Shown piece after piece: positions 27,966 to 37,321 of a stretch of 64,000 nt of DNA. A program made the position numbers and the translations under genes. Within the stretch, counting starts at the first letter, position 1; each line of letters opens with the position of its first letter. Below the pieces are notes generated by a model. That model was not told the DNA's origin. It did not search any database and saw only the letters and a program-made list of their open reading frames with translations. The DNA is taken from contig JACDGS010000010.1 of NCBI GenBank assembly GCA_013821455.1, positions 30,841 through 94,840 of the forward strand, written 5' to 3'. The DNA is from Chthoniobacterales bacterium. Its GTDB lineage: Bacteria; Verrucomicrobiota; Verrucomicrobiia; Chthoniobacterales; UBA10450.

Positions 27966-29387
27966 ATGGCCAAAACCGCCTACCTGCGCACGCCGCCGAA
28001 CATCACGACGATGCCGCCGGGCGTGCCTTACATCATCGGCAACGAGGCGGCCGAGCGCTTCTCCTACTACGGGATGAAGTCGATTCTCGCCGTCTTCATG
28101 ACGCACTACATCCTGAGCAAGACCGGCGTGCTCGATCCGATGCAGGAACACGAAGCCGACAGTTACACTCACTATTTTGTCTCGGGTGTTTACTATTTGC
28201 CGGTGCTCGGCGCGATTCTCGCCGATGGCTGGCTCGGAAAATATTTTACCATCTTTTCGCTCTCGATCGTTTACTGCCTCGGGCATCTCACACTCGCTTT
28301 CATGGACACAACGTGGGGCATCGCGGTGGGCGAGCGAACGATGCTCGCACTCGGGCTCGGTCTGATCTGTCTCGGCGCGGGCGGGATCAAGCCCTGCGTT
28401 TCGGCGAACGTGGGCGACCAGTTTGGGGAGTCGAACAAATACCTGATCTCGAAAATGTTTGGCTGGTTTTATTTTTCGATTAATGCCGGCTCGTTCATCT
28501 CCACCATTCTCTGCCCGTGGCTGCTCTCGGATCCGAACTACGGGCCGCGCTACGCCTTCGGCATTCCCGGCATCGCCATGTTCATCGCTACAATTTTCTT
28601 CTGGGCCGGGCGCAAGAAAATGGTCCACGTCCCACCCGCCGGGCTCGGCTATTTGCGCGAGACGTTCAGCAAGGAAGGACTCATCACGCTCGGTCGCATC
28701 GCGATGGTTTACATCTTCATCATGTTTTTCTGGGCGCTCTGGGATATGAGCAATGGCGTCGAGTGGACGCTGCAGGCGCAGAAAATGGACCTGCATTTTC
28801 TTGGGCTGAATTTACAAGCCGCGCAGGTGCAGACGGCGAATCCGATTCTGATTTTGCTTTTCATCCCGCTGGTGAATTACGTCATCTATCCATTCATCGA
28901 TAAATTTTTTCCGCTCACGCCGCTGCGTAAAATCGGCATCGGTCTTTACCTCACCGGCTTCTCTTTCGTTGTCATCGTTTACGCCCAGCATCTGATCGAT
29001 CTCGGACAACACCCGACGATCTGGTGGCAGATGCTGGCTTACGTCATTCTCACGCTCGGCGAGGCGATGGTCTCGATCACCGGCCTGGAATTTTCCTACA
29101 CCCAGGCGCCAAACTCGATGAAGAGCTCGGTCATGGCGCTTTGGCTTTTCGCGATCGCTTCCGGCAATCTTTTCGACGCGAGATTCAACAGCTGGGACGT
29201 GAAACCGGATGGGACGACGAAGCTGACGGAGTTTCAGTTCTATTCCTTTTTCACCATCGTAATGTTTGCCGCGGCGACCCTCTTCGTTTTCTTCGCGTGC
29301 TTCTATAAAGGCCGCACCCATCTGCAGTCGCAGGAACCCGGAATCCACGGGCCGCCTGAGATGGCGACCGAGCTGGGCATGCCCTAA
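27966..29387 (+). CDS. POT-family proton-dependent oligopeptide transporter
   Basis: 473 residues, about 12-14 helices. The proton-coupling motif is present as GNEAAERFSYYGMKSIL (E-x-x-E-R-F-x-Y-Y-G), and the PTR2 signature region GLGLICLGAGGIKPCVSANVGDQF follows. These carriers import di- and tripeptides with protons at the inner membrane. A 9-mer copy lies at 27946-27954, just before the start. The stop codon is in CCCTAACGA. No peptidase gene is adjacent apart from the S9 gene 1 kb away. Confidence 0.92.
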   Translation: MAKTAYLRTPPNITTMPPGVPYIIGNEAAERFSYYGMKSILAVFMTHYILSKTGVLDPMQEHEADSYTHYFVSGVYYLPVLGAILADGWLGKYFTIFSLSIVYCLGHLTLAFMDTTWGIAVGERTMLALGLGLICLGAGGIKPCVSANVGDQFGESNKYLISKMFGWFYFSINAGSFISTILCPWLLSDPNYGPRYAFGIPGIAMFIATIFFWAGRKKMVHVPPAGLGYLRETFSKEGLITLGRIAMVYIFIMFFWALWDMSNGVEWTLQAQKMDLHFLGLNLQAAQVQTANPILILLFIPLVNYVIYPFIDKFFPLTPLRKIGIGLYLTGFSFVVIVYAQHLIDLGQHPTIWWQMLAYVILTLGEAMVSITGLEFSYTQAPNSMKSSVMALWLFAIASGNLFDARFNSWDVKPDGTTKLTEFQFYSFFTIVMFAAATLFVFFACFYKGRTHLQSQEPGIHGPPEMATELGMP

Positions 29388-29496
29388 CGATCGATCTCTT
29401 CCGCCGTGCGAACGTTATCACCGGCAGAAGGTGCGCTTCCTTACTGGCATGTTGCGAGAGTCGTGCGACCAGTGAAAAAAGGGAAAGCCGGCCACA

Positions 29497-31821
29497 ATGG
29501 GAGCGCCAGTTCCGCTGGCTTGCACGCTCATGTCACCGTTGCAAATCGTCCATCTTGAGGTTCGGGAATCCGATGCCGATCTCGTACGCGCGGAACTCAG
29601 GCGCAGCCAGATCGAGTGCAACATTACCCGGGTCCGTGACGGCGATGAGTTCGCGGCCGCTCTCGACGCTCCCGAAGTTGATCTGATCCTGGCCGACTGC
29701 GATTTGCCGGGGTGCGGTCTCGACCTGCTGGCGTTGTCGCAGAAGAAGCGGCCGGGGGTGCCCTTCATCTTCATTCTCGACGACCTGGATCCGCTGAAGG
29801 GCATTGATACCCTGCACGCGGGGGCGAGTGATTTCGTTCTCAAGAAATATCTCGCGAAACTTGGGCCGGCGGTGCGGCGGGCCTTGAACGAAACGCGCGC
29901 TCAACGCGAGCTGCAAGATGTCCGGCAACATCTGCTGCAGCACGCCGAGCTGCTCGATCTCGCGAGCGACGCCATCATTATCAGCGATGCCGACGAGGTC
30001 ATCACTTACTGGAACAATGGGGCGGAGCGCATCTATGGCTGGAGCCGCGACGAGGCGCTCGGCCAAAAGGTAAACGATCTGCTCAAGACTCGCGCCGCGG
30101 AAACGCTGGGCTGGCTGAGCGCGACGTTTCATACGGAAGATCGCTGGGAAGGCGAACTCTGGCAGACGCGCCGCGACGGCATCGAGATCGTGGTCGCGAG
30201 CAGTTGGACGCGGGCCGGCACGAATTGGTTACAGATCAACGCGGACGTGACCGATCGCGTGCGTTCCGCCGAAGCGCTGCGCCGCAGCGAGGAACGTTAT
30301 CGGCGTTTTGTCGATGAAGCACTGACCGGCAATGTGCTCATGAAGCCGGACGGAACGGTTGTCACTTGCAACCCAGCCTTCGCCCGCATTTTCGGTTTCG
30401 CTACGATCGCTGAAGCCAAAAGCACAAATTTCATGTCGCTCCTGCGGACGAAGAAGGAAGGGCTCGATTTGGTGGCAGAGCTTCGGCCTAACGAAAGCAT
30501 AGAGCGCGACGAGCTGGAAATGCGCCGGCGCGACGGCGACGCCGTGTATGTCGCGGCACGCTTCACCGGCTCGTTCGATGCGGAGGGAAAATTGACCGAG
30601 CTGAAGAGTTATCTCTTCAACGACACCAAACGCAAACGGCTCGAGCAGCAACTCATCCAAGCCCAGAAAATGGAAGGCCTCGGCATATTGGCCGGCGGCA
30701 TCGCGCATGACTTCAATAACATCCTCGCGATTATCCTCGGTTACACGACGCGGATCGAGGACGCCCACGGTCAACCTGTCCAGGTAGCCGACGCGCTCCA
30801 AGTGGTGCGCGAGGCCGTGGAACGCGGCGCCGCGCTCGTCCAGCAGCTGCTCACCTCCGCGCGCCAGACCGAGGCGCAATTTGCCGTGCTCAATCTCAAC
30901 ACGCTCCTCCGGGAAATGGATAACATGCTGAGCGCGACTTTCCCGAAGACGATTAATTTCGTGCTTCATTTGCATCAGAATTTCCCCCAGGTGAAAGCCG
31001 ATCGCAGCCAGATCCATCAGGTGCTTTTGAACCTGTGCGTCAACGCCCGCGATGCGATGCCCGACGGCGGCACCATTACTCTCGAGAGTGGACTCACCAC
31101 CGGCGCGCAACTCAGCGAATATTTCACCGGCGTTGCCGCGGAGCGCTACGCCTGCCTGCGCGTGATCGATACCGGCACCGGCATCAGCAAAGAAGTGAAG
31201 CCGCATATTTTTGAGCCGTTCTACACGACGAAGGAGCGGAGCAAAGGCACAGGGCTCGGGCTCTCGGTGGTTTACGGCGTGGTCAATAATCACCGCGGCT
31301 TCGTCCAGGTGGATAGCGAGCCCGGTTACGGCACGACCTTCAGCATTTATCTGCCGCTCGAACACGCTGCCGAAGCAGCGGACGGTGCGGGCGAGAAGGC
31401 GCCGCTCTGGCCTAACGAACCTGGCCGCACCGTTATGTTGGTGGAAGATGAAGAAATGCTGCGCGCGCTCGGCGTGCTCATGCTGGAGGGCGACGGCTAC
31501 CGCGTAATTGCAGCCAAGGACGGCGTTGAAGCCGTGGACATGTTCACAGAGCACGCGAACGAAATCGGCCTCGTCTTGTGCGATCTCGGCCTGCCTCGTC
31601 TCGGCGGGCGCGAAGTTTTCCTGAAGATGAAAGAAATCAAACCGAACGTGCGCACGATCGTGGCGAGCGGTTACCTCGAACCGAACCTGCGCTCGGAACT
31701 TCTCCGGGCCGGCGTGATCGATACCGTGCAAAAACCTTACGATTTCCGCGAGATGCTGGAGAAGATTCGCGCGGTCATCGGCCAGCCGAATCCAGACGAC
31801 GATCAGCCGCAGTTGTTTTGA
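29497..31821 (+). CDS. Hybrid histidine kinase: REC-PAS-PAS-HisKA-HATPase-REC
   Basis: 774 residues without membrane helices, so a soluble sensor. In order: receiver-like domain ([13 protein letters not shown] near 60-75); PAS domain around [28 protein letters not shown]; a second PAS at [18 protein letters not shown]; phosphoacceptor box [20 protein letters not shown]-binding N, G1 and G2 boxes ([38 protein letters not shown]); C-terminal receiver with [13 protein letters not shown]. The signal and target are unknown. An alternative start is ATG 29530 ([10 protein letters not shown]). The second hybrid kinase in this window (61057) has the same AHDFNN subfamily. Confidence 0.93.
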   Translation: MGAPVPLACTLMSPLQIVHLEVRESDADLVRAELRRSQIECNITRVRDGDEFAAALDAPEVDLILADCDLPGCGLDLLALSQKKRPGVPFIFILDDLDPLKGIDTLHAGASDFVLKKYLAKLGPAVRRALNETRAQRELQDVRQHLLQHAELLDLASDAIIISDADEVITYWNNGAERIYGWSRDEALGQKVNDLLKTRAAETLGWLSATFHTEDRWEGELWQTRRDGIEIVVASSWTRAGTNWLQINADVTDRVRSAEALRRSEERYRRFVDEALTGNVLMKPDGTVVTCNPAFARIFGFATIAEAKSTNFMSLLRTKKEGLDLVAELRPNESIERDELEMRRRDGDAVYVAARFTGSFDAEGKLTELKSYLFNDTKRKRLEQQLIQAQKMEGLGILAGGIAHDFNNILAIILGYTTRIEDAHGQPVQVADALQVVREAVERGAALVQQLLTSARQTEAQFAVLNLNTLLREMDNMLSATFPKTINFVLHLHQNFPQVKADRSQIHQVLLNLCVNARDAMPDGGTITLESGLTTGAQLSEYFTGVAAERYACLRVIDTGTGISKEVKPHIFEPFYTTKERSKGTGLGLSVVYGVVNNHRGFVQVDSEPGYGTTFSIYLPLEHAAEAADGAGEKAPLWPNEPGRTVMLVEDEEMLRALGVLMLEGDGYRVIAAKDGVEAVDMFTEHANEIGLVLCDLGLPRLGGREVFLKMKEIKPNVRTIVASGYLEPNLRSELLRAGVIDTVQKPYDFREMLEKIRAVIGQPNPDDDQPQLF

Positions 31822-31868
31822 ACAGGCGGATTATTTTCACCGTCACAGGAACGCGTCGCACAAGTTTC

Positions 31869-31899
31869 GTCATCCCGAGCGGAGCGCAGCGGAGTCGCG
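31869..31899. repeat. GTCATCCCGAGCGGAGCG dispersed repeat, single arm
   Basis: Lies in the 97-bp gap between the hybrid kinase and a membrane protein gene. Same family as 6995-7020, 36271-36376 and 42505-42650. No partner arm is close, so a full hairpin is not formed here. Confidence 0.72.
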
Positions 31900-31918
31900 C
31901 TCTTAAATTGACGTTCAG

Positions 31919-32665
31919 ATGAAGCCCCCCACCCGCCAGAATCCTTTCGCCCTCGGCTGGGAAGCCGCACGCGCAAATCTTTTGCCGGCGCTGCTTATCC
32001 AAGCGCTCATGCTCGCGCTGCTCGCAGCTTATTATCTCAGCCCTGCCGCCCATCGCGCGCTTTGGGAGCTCGCCGCCTACAAGGCGCAGCAAGGCTGGAG
32101 ATTTGTGCTCGTCGCGTCCGTCCTGGCGGGCGCAATTGTGCCGGAGATTTTCCTCGTTTGTTTTTTCCAGCGCGGCCGGCCGCGCCGCCAAAATCTGCAC
32201 AACCTGCTTTTCACCATCCCGATTTGGGCACTCGACGGCTGGATCGTCGATCTGCTCTACCGAGGCGAAGCAACCTGGCTGGGCGACGTCGTCACGATCC
32301 GTGTCGTGCTCGCGAAGATCTGCGTCGATCAGTTTGGCTACAATCCTTTTTTCGCCGATCCGTTTGGCGTTCTCACCTACGAATGGAAAAACCGCGGCTT
32401 CAGTTGGGAGTCGTTAGGCAGAACCTTCACCTGGCCGCATTATCGCGAGAAAATAGTGCCGACACTTTGCGCGACCTGGGTGGTTTGGATTCCGCTCATG
32501 GCCATGATCTATTCGCTCCCGCTTGCCTTGCAGTTCCCGCTCTTCAGCCTCGCACTCGTCTTTTGGGTGCTGTTGCTGACCTATATGACGAACCGCTTTG
32601 CCGCGGAAAATAGTCGCGCCGCGGACGCTCCCGCTGTCTTGTCGGTCGCAGAAACCATTCGATGA
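31919..32665 (+). CDS. Integral membrane protein, weakly Mpv17/PMP22-like
   Basis: 248 residues with about 5-6 hydrophobic stretches. The central part (VVLAKICVDQFGYNPFFADPF..) and later WPHYREKIVPTLCATWVVWIP recall the Mpv17 pattern of a DQ..P segment followed by W-P..NF..VP. The likeness is loose and I give no function. The ATGA at 32662-32665 joins its stop to the next start, so the two genes are probably co-translated. Confidence 0.55.
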   Translation: MKPPTRQNPFALGWEAARANLLPALLIQALMLALLAAYYLSPAAHRALWELAAYKAQQGWRFVLVASVLAGAIVPEIFLVCFFQRGRPRRQNLHNLLFTIPIWALDGWIVDLLYRGEATWLGDVVTIRVVLAKICVDQFGYNPFFADPFGVLTYEWKNRGFSWESLGRTFTWPHYREKIVPTLCATWVVWIPLMAMIYSLPLALQFPLFSLALVFWVLLLTYMTNRFAAENSRAADAPAVLSVAETIR

Positions 32666-33168
32666 AGTCGCACGAAATTTTCCAGCATATGTCGCCAGGT
32701 TTGTCTGCCGAGATTTTCGGCTATCTGCAAAGAGAGCAGAAGCCGGTTTTGAAGGCGGCGATTCAGGGCTTGGCGAACCAGCGAAATCTGCGCGCGGTTT
32801 TCGTGGAACGAAAACCGCCTAACGAACGGGCCATCTGGATGCAAGCGGCGCTGAGTCGCAAAGTGAGCGACACCGTGGCGGCGCATCTTCTCCAAGCTTG
32901 GTTGCTCGGCGCCCAGAAACCGATGCTCTGCGATTTCCTCGACGCCGTCGGAATCAAGCGGGACGAGGACGGCACGGTGGAAAATCTTCCCGATTCGCCG
33001 CCAAAGGAAACCCTCACGGAAGCCATGAACCGGCTAATCGCGAAATATCCGGCGGAAGCAGTGGCGGTTTATCTGCACGCCTTCCACGACATGGACAGCG
33101 AAGTGAGCTGGGAGCCGTTAGGCGAAGTGCTGCGGGAAGACGAGCGGCTGAAGCTTGGCGCTCGTTAG
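32662..33168 (+). CDS. Conserved-looking soluble protein of unknown function
   Basis: 168 residues (MKSHEIFQHMSPGLSAEIFG), mostly helical by composition, no signal or membrane segment. I recognise no family. It overlaps the upstream membrane-protein gene by 4 bp. Its TAG stop and the TAA stop of the convergent HAD gene both lie in one 9-mer copy at 33162-33170. Another 9-mer (32817) is read as P-P-N-E-R, in a loop between helices. Confidence 0.65.
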   Translation: MKSHEIFQHMSPGLSAEIFGYLQREQKPVLKAAIQGLANQRNLRAVFVERKPPNERAIWMQAALSRKVSDTVAAHLLQAWLLGAQKPMLCDFLDAVGIKRDEDGTVENLPDSPPKETLTEAMNRLIAKYPAEAVAVYLHAFHDMDSEVSWEPLGEVLREDERLKLGAR

Positions 33169-33935
33169 GCAAGAAAGTGGCGCAGCGCCTCGTGCACACC
33201 GGCGCCCACTTCCCGTTCCGCCACCCAACCCCCGGCGCGCCGCACGGTTTCCTTCACTTCCGCGATCGCGTTAGCCGGACAGGCCGGCATGGCCGCATGA
33301 CGTCCATCGAGCATCGAGAGATCGTTGTGATGATCGCCCGCCGCGAAGATCGTTTCACGCGGGGTATTCGTTAAGCGCGCCAACTCCGCCAGCGCCGCGC
33401 CTTTGTGATAATCCGCGTGACAAAAGCGCAGGTAGATCGTGTTCCGTTGATAATGAAACTTCGGCGCCTTCTCCCGCGCGCGGTCGATGAAACTCGTTAG
33501 GCGATCCATCTCTTCTTCGCTCGAGGCGATCAGGCCCGCCGGTTCGTCCGCTTCGTAAATGATCCGCGCCTGGGTTTTCCTGCCGACGAAATCGATCACC
33601 TCCGCGAGCACCGACGAAGCGCTGGCGAAAAGCTCGGCGTGCGCCTCCGCGCAGCGCGCGTTCCAATCGCCGTACGGCTCCCAGCCACGCGTGGTCGGGC
33701 GAAAGACATCGCGTTCGCTCGTGAGAATAAAATCGGGTTGCAGAGGAAAAGCGAAATCTTCCAATCCCTCCGCGAGCAAGCCGACCGAGCGGCCGGTGTT
33801 GATCGCCCAGATCGTCCCTTCCTTTTGCAAGTCTTTAATCAGCGCCATGCAATCGCGATCGAAGACGGGATCGCTCGCGTGACAGACCAGTGTGCCGTCA
33901 AAATCGGTGCTGATGAGATGAATTTTCTCCGACAT
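33165..33935 (-). CDS. HAD-superfamily phosphatase (Cof-type, C2-cap)
   Basis: About 256 residues from ATG 33935 (MSEKIHLISTDFDGTLVC). The catalytic DxD is DFDGT, motif II is AINTGRS, and the late motifs are KGAALAELARLTN.. and FAAGDHHNDLSML (GDxxND). The cap between them is the C2 type. Such enzymes dephosphorylate sugar phosphates or similar small molecules; the substrate cannot be read. The stop overlaps that of the convergent gene inside the 9-mer. Confidence 0.88.
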   Translation of the reverse strand: MSEKIHLISTDFDGTLVCHASDPVFDRDCMALIKDLQKEGTIWAINTGRSVGLLAEGLEDFAFPLQPDFILTSERDVFRPTTRGWEPYGDWNARCAEAHAELFASASSVLAEVIDFVGRKTQARIIYEADEPAGLIASSEEEMDRLTSFIDRAREKAPKFHYQRNTIYLRFCHADYHKGAALAELARLTNTPRETIFAAGDHHNDLSMLDGRHAAMPACPANAIAEVKETVRRAGGWVAEREVGAGVHEALRHFLA

Positions 33936-33986
33936 GGGGAAGCGCAACTTGCCTCGCCGAAGAGGCAAGTCCAGACTCAGCTCAGG

Positions 33987-34271
33987 ATGAAATCTGCCTA
34001 CGAGCTCGCGATGGAACGCCTGGAAAAAAGTGCGCCGACCGTCTCATTGACCGACGCGCAAAAAGCGGAAATCGCCGAGATCGATTCCACTTTCAAAGCG
34101 CGCATCGCAGAAAAGGAATTGTTTTTGAACGGGCAAATCCGCGAAGCGCAGCAGAGTGGAAATTTCAGCGAGATCGAAAACCTGCAGAAGCAATTGTCGG
34201 TCGAGCTGCGGCGTATACGGGAAGACTGCGAAGAGAAAAAGAGCAAGCTGCGTGCGTCGTTCGCGAAGTAA
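33987..34271 (+). CDS. Small coiled-coil protein of unknown function
   Basis: 94 residues from ATG 33987 (MKSAYELAMERLEKSAP), preceded by a good GCTCAGGA ribosome-binding site. The sequence is almost entirely charged helix with heptads (LTDAQKAEIAEIDSTFKARI, LSVELRRIREDCEEKKSKLR). No membrane segment. The longer upstream reading overlaps the HAD gene on the other strand and is unlikely. Function unknown. Confidence 0.7.
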   Translation: MKSAYELAMERLEKSAPTVSLTDAQKAEIAEIDSTFKARIAEKELFLNGQIREAQQSGNFSEIENLQKQLSVELRRIREDCEEKKSKLRASFAK

Positions 34272-34585
34272 CGGCGCACGATCGTTCCGGGGAGGACGGG
34301 CTGGCAGCCCGTCGCAGCGGGCAGTCTGCCCGCTGCAATTTGCGCGTAGCGCAACTGGTGGAGCGGCGAAAGACATCACCGACTGACAAGGGCGGCTGCG
34401 CCGCATAGAGCACCAGTCGGCAAACGCGCGCCTAACGACTCACTTTTTGCGGGAGACTCCCGCAAAAGACGGGATGACACCCCGTCCTCCCCGGACGCCC
34501 GAGTGTGCGCGTATTTTTCTCGGGCTCAGACCCGAATCTTTTTGCCAACTCTCCGCAGTCGCAGCAAGCTAGCCGCCCTCGCCCG
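34272..34585. other. 314-bp intergenic region with nested palindromes
   Basis: No gene seen. It holds an outer 14-bp inverted repeat (34288-34301 CCGGGGAGGACGGG and 34481-34494), inner REP-type hairpins GGGCTGGCAGCCC and GCGGGCAGTCTGCCCGC (about 34300-34340), one 9-mer (34430-34438), and a strong hairpin at 34445-34467. It resembles a mosaic of REP-like units between the coiled-coil gene and prs. Confidence 0.75.
34445..34467. terminator. Strong hairpin TTTTGCGGGA/TCCCGCAAAA
   Basis: A 10-bp perfect stem with a 3-base loop (GAC), flanked by short T and A runs, about 175 bp after the coiled-coil gene and 120 bp before prs. It has the shape of a bidirectional intrinsic terminator, although the T-run is inside the stem. 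Confidence 0.5.
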
Positions 34586-35548
34586 ATGTCCTTTTCCCAA
34601 CCTGAGCTCAAAGTTTTTTCTGGCTCCGCCAATCGCGATCTCGCACAGAAGATTTGTGAGTTCATCGGCGTCCCGTTAGGCAAAGCCACCATCAGCTCGT
34701 TTCCCGACGGCGAGACTTACATTCGCATCGACGAGAACATTCGCGGTCGCGATGTCTTCATCGTTCAACCGACCTGCCCGCCGACTAATCAGCATCTCAT
34801 GGAGTTGCTCATCATGGTCGATGCAGCGCGGCGCGCGAGCGCGTATCGCATCACTGCGGTGATCCCGTTTTTTGGTTACGCGCGGCAGGATCGTAAAGAC
34901 AAGCCGCGCGTCCCGATCACCGCGAAACTGGTCGCGAACCTTCTCACTGCTGCGGGCGTGAATCGCGTCCTCACGATGGATCTGCACGCACAACAGGTGC
35001 AGGGTTTTTTCGATATCCCGGTCGATCATTTGTATTCGCTGCCGGTTCTGATCCGCTATCTGCGCGAACGCCTAACGAAAAAAACAGTCGTCGTCTCGCC
35101 TGATGTTGGCGGATTAAAAATGGCCTCGGCGTACTCGCAAGCGCTCGGCGTCAACCTCGCCATCGTGGCCAAGCAGCGCAAGAGTGCGACGGAAACGGAA
35201 GCGCAGTATCTCATCGGCGAGGTGGCGGATCACGACATCCTGCTCGTAGACGATCTGACCGAGACCGCGGGCACCCTCACTTCCGCGACTGAAATTCTGA
35301 AACGAAATGGCGCGCTCGACGTTTACGCCGGAGTCGCACACGCCGTCCTGGCCGACGTGGCGATCGAGCGGTTGCAAAAATCCCAGATTAAGGAATTAAT
35401 AACGACCAACAGCACGCCCGTGCGCACCGTGGAAGGTTTTACCACCACGGTGCTTAGTGTCTCTGAGCTGCTCGGCGAAAGCATTAAACGGATTCATCAC
35501 GACGAGTCCGTTTCGTCGCTCTTCAAGATAGATAACGGCGCGCCTTAA
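34586..35548 (+). CDS. prs: Ribose-phosphate pyrophosphokinase
   Basis: 320 residues from ATG 34586 (MSFSQPELKVFSGSANRDLA). Makes PRPP from ribose-5-phosphate and ATP for nucleotide, His and Trp synthesis. Class I features: SSFPDGETYIRI, VIPFFGYARQDRKDKPR, the signature region LTMDLHAQQVQGFFDIPVDHL, and the PRPP-binding loop LVDDLTETAGTL. It starts a housekeeping run: 11 bp later comes rplY, then pth, rpsF and ssb. Confidence 0.96.
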   Translation: MSFSQPELKVFSGSANRDLAQKICEFIGVPLGKATISSFPDGETYIRIDENIRGRDVFIVQPTCPPTNQHLMELLIMVDAARRASAYRITAVIPFFGYARQDRKDKPRVPITAKLVANLLTAAGVNRVLTMDLHAQQVQGFFDIPVDHLYSLPVLIRYLRERLTKKTVVVSPDVGGLKMASAYSQALGVNLAIVAKQRKSATETEAQYLIGEVADHDILLVDDLTETAGTLTSATEILKRNGALDVYAGVAHAVLADVAIERLQKSQIKELITTNSTPVRTVEGFTTTVLSVSELLGESIKRIHHDESVSSLFKIDNGAP

Positions 35549-35559
35549 CTACCGATACC

Positions 35560-36237
35560 ATGGCCAAACAAATCAAACTTAGCGCGACTCGCCGCACCGG
35601 CATCGGGCGTTCCGCCGTTCGCAAACTCAAAGCCGAAGGCGCCGTGCCTGCGGTCATCTACGGCGGCAAAAGCGAGCCGCAGGCGTTGCAGGTAAAGAAG
35701 CGCGACATCTCAAACATCCTCAGCCACGCCTCGGGTGAAAACGTTCTCGTCGAATTGGAGATCGAAGGCGAGAGCGGGCGCGTGGCGCTGTTGCAGGAAG
35801 TGCAGCATTCCCCATTGGGTGGCGACATTTTGCACGTCGATTTTCACGCCATCTCGATGGACGAAATGATCGAAGCCGATGTGCCGCTGGAGCCGTCCGG
35901 CATCCCGGAAGGAGTGAAGACTTTTGGCGGTTTGCTCGAGCAAAACATCCGCTCGCTCGAGATCGAATGTTTGCCGAAGGACCTGCCCGACTTCATCTCA
36001 GTCGATGTGTCGAAGCTGAACATCGGCGACTCAATTCACGTACGCGATTTGCCGCTGCCCGAAGGTGTCACGACTCGCGTGCAACCCGAATTGACCGCGT
36101 TCTCAGTCGTCGCCCCGACGGTAGAGGAAGCGCCAGCGGTGACGGCCGAAGCGCCGACTGCGCCCGAAGTAATCACCGCGAAGAAGGAAGAGCCGGAAGG
36201 CGCACCAGCCGGCGGCGCAAAGGAAGCGAAGAAATAG
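35560..36237 (+). CDS. rplY: 50S ribosomal protein L25 (long Ctc form)
   Basis: 225 residues: N-terminal L25 domain binding 5S rRNA (RTGIGRSAVRKLKAEGAVPAV followed by IYGGKSEPQAL), C-terminal Ctc beta domain (DVPLEPSGIPEGVKTFGGLLEQNIRSLEIECLP..), and an acidic alanine/glutamate tail. The long form is usual outside enterobacteria. The order prs-rplY-pth is widely conserved. Confidence 0.95.
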   Translation: MAKQIKLSATRRTGIGRSAVRKLKAEGAVPAVIYGGKSEPQALQVKKRDISNILSHASGENVLVELEIEGESGRVALLQEVQHSPLGGDILHVDFHAISMDEMIEADVPLEPSGIPEGVKTFGGLLEQNIRSLEIECLPKDLPDFISVDVSKLNIGDSIHVRDLPLPEGVTTRVQPELTAFSVVAPTVEEAPAVTAEAPTAPEVITAKKEEPEGAPAGGAKEAKK

Positions 36238-36270
36238 CGCGCGCGTCGGGTTGCTCGTCGCTCAACCTTT

Positions 36271-36376
36271 GTCATCCTGAGCGGAGCGAGGGACCACACA
36301 AGCGTAGGCCCAGCCTAATTTTCGAAAATCGAGTCGAAGGACGCTTGCGAGGTCCTTCGCCCCGCTCAGGATGACA
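36271..36376. repeat. Inverted GTCATCCTGAGCGGAGCGAGGGACC repeat
   Basis: Left arm 36271-36294 and right arm 36351-36376 pair over ~24 bp with a few mismatches; the centre contains a smaller palindrome (ATTTTCGAAAAT). It lies between rplY and pth and would form a long hairpin in the message. Same family as 42505-42650 and the single arms at 6995 and 31869. Confidence 0.85.
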
Positions 36377-36389
36377 TTTTAGTGTCGAT

Positions 36390-36974
36390 GTGTCTGTGAA
36401 CGAAGAAGCCACGCCGATTCGTCTGGTGGCCGGATTGGGAAATCCCGGCCGAGAGTATCAGCGCACGCGCCACAATGTGGGCTTCATGGTGGTTGACCGG
36501 CTCGCTGCCGATCGCAAATTGCCTTGGAAATATTCGGAAAAATGGGGCGCAGCCTGGGGCAAGAGTGAAGCGATTTTCGTCAAGCCAGCAACGTTTATGA
36601 ACCGCAGCGGCGAGCCGCTCTCTGCGATCGCGAACTTTTACAAAATCACTGCTGCTGAAATTCTCGTAGTGCTCGACGACCTCGCGCTGCCCCTCGGCCG
36701 CCTGCGCTTGCGCGCGCATGGCAGCTCCGGCGGACACAATGGGCTTGAGTCAATTTTTCAACACTTTGGAACCGAGAGCATCCCGAGATTGCGCGTCGGG
36801 ATCGGCGCAGCGCCGGTCGAAGGCGCGGTTGATTATGTGCTCGGTCGATTTTTCGAAGAAGAAAAAAAACTGCTCGACGAAACCCTCGTGCGAACGGCTG
36901 CCGCGGTGAACTGCGCCATCGACAACGGCGTGTTTGCTGCGATGAATCAGTTCAACAAAACACCAGAAATATGA
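36390..36974 (+). CDS. pth: Peptidyl-tRNA hydrolase
   Basis: About 194 residues, starting at GTG 36390 (or GTG 36396). Releases peptides from stalled peptidyl-tRNA. Family motifs: VAGLGNPGREYQRTRHNVGFM with the catalytic His in RHNVG, KPATFMNRSGE, LDDLALPLGRLRLR, and HGSSGGHNGLESIF. It overlaps rpsF by ATGA (36971-36974). The hairpin repeat just upstream separates it from rplY. Confidence 0.95.
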   Translation: MSVNEEATPIRLVAGLGNPGREYQRTRHNVGFMVVDRLAADRKLPWKYSEKWGAAWGKSEAIFVKPATFMNRSGEPLSAIANFYKITAAEILVVLDDLALPLGRLRLRAHGSSGGHNGLESIFQHFGTESIPRLRVGIGAAPVEGAVDYVLGRFFEEEKKLLDETLVRTAAAVNCAIDNGVFAAMNQFNKTPEI

Positions 36975-37303
36975 CCAACCGTTACGAAGCTCTGATCGTG
37001 CTCAACACGCAGGGCAAAGAGGATGCCGTGAAAGATATCGTGGACCGTCTCGAGTCCGAATTTCAAAAAGAAGGCGCGAAAGTGGAACAGGTCCAGAAGA
37101 TGGACAAGCGGCAATTTTCTTATGCCGCGGGCGAACTCGACGCGGGCTTCTTCGTGAACTTCGTCTTTCACGCCGACTCGCAGCTCATTACAAAATTGCG
37201 TTCCAAGTTTAAACTCGACCCTGAAGTTTACCGGCAGCATTACCAGAAGCTGCGGCAGAAAAAGGAACTGCCTGCGAAAAAGAGAGTCGCCGCCGCGAAG
37301 TAG
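36971..37303 (+). CDS. rpsF: 30S ribosomal protein S6
   Basis: 110 residues: MTNRYEALIVLNTQG.. followed by VKDIVDRLESEF and KRQFSYAAGELDAGFFVNFVF, the S6 alpha/beta fold that sits beside S18 in the 30S platform. Ends in a basic tail (KKRVAAAK). Overlaps pth by 4 bp and precedes ssb by 18 bp, the standard rpsF-ssb arrangement. No rpsR follows. Confidence 0.93.
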   Translation: MTNRYEALIVLNTQGKEDAVKDIVDRLESEFQKEGAKVEQVQKMDKRQFSYAAGELDAGFFVNFVFHADSQLITKLRSKFKLDPEVYRQHYQKLRQKKELPAKKRVAAAK

Positions 37304-37321
37304 AATCGCTAGAACAAGCGC

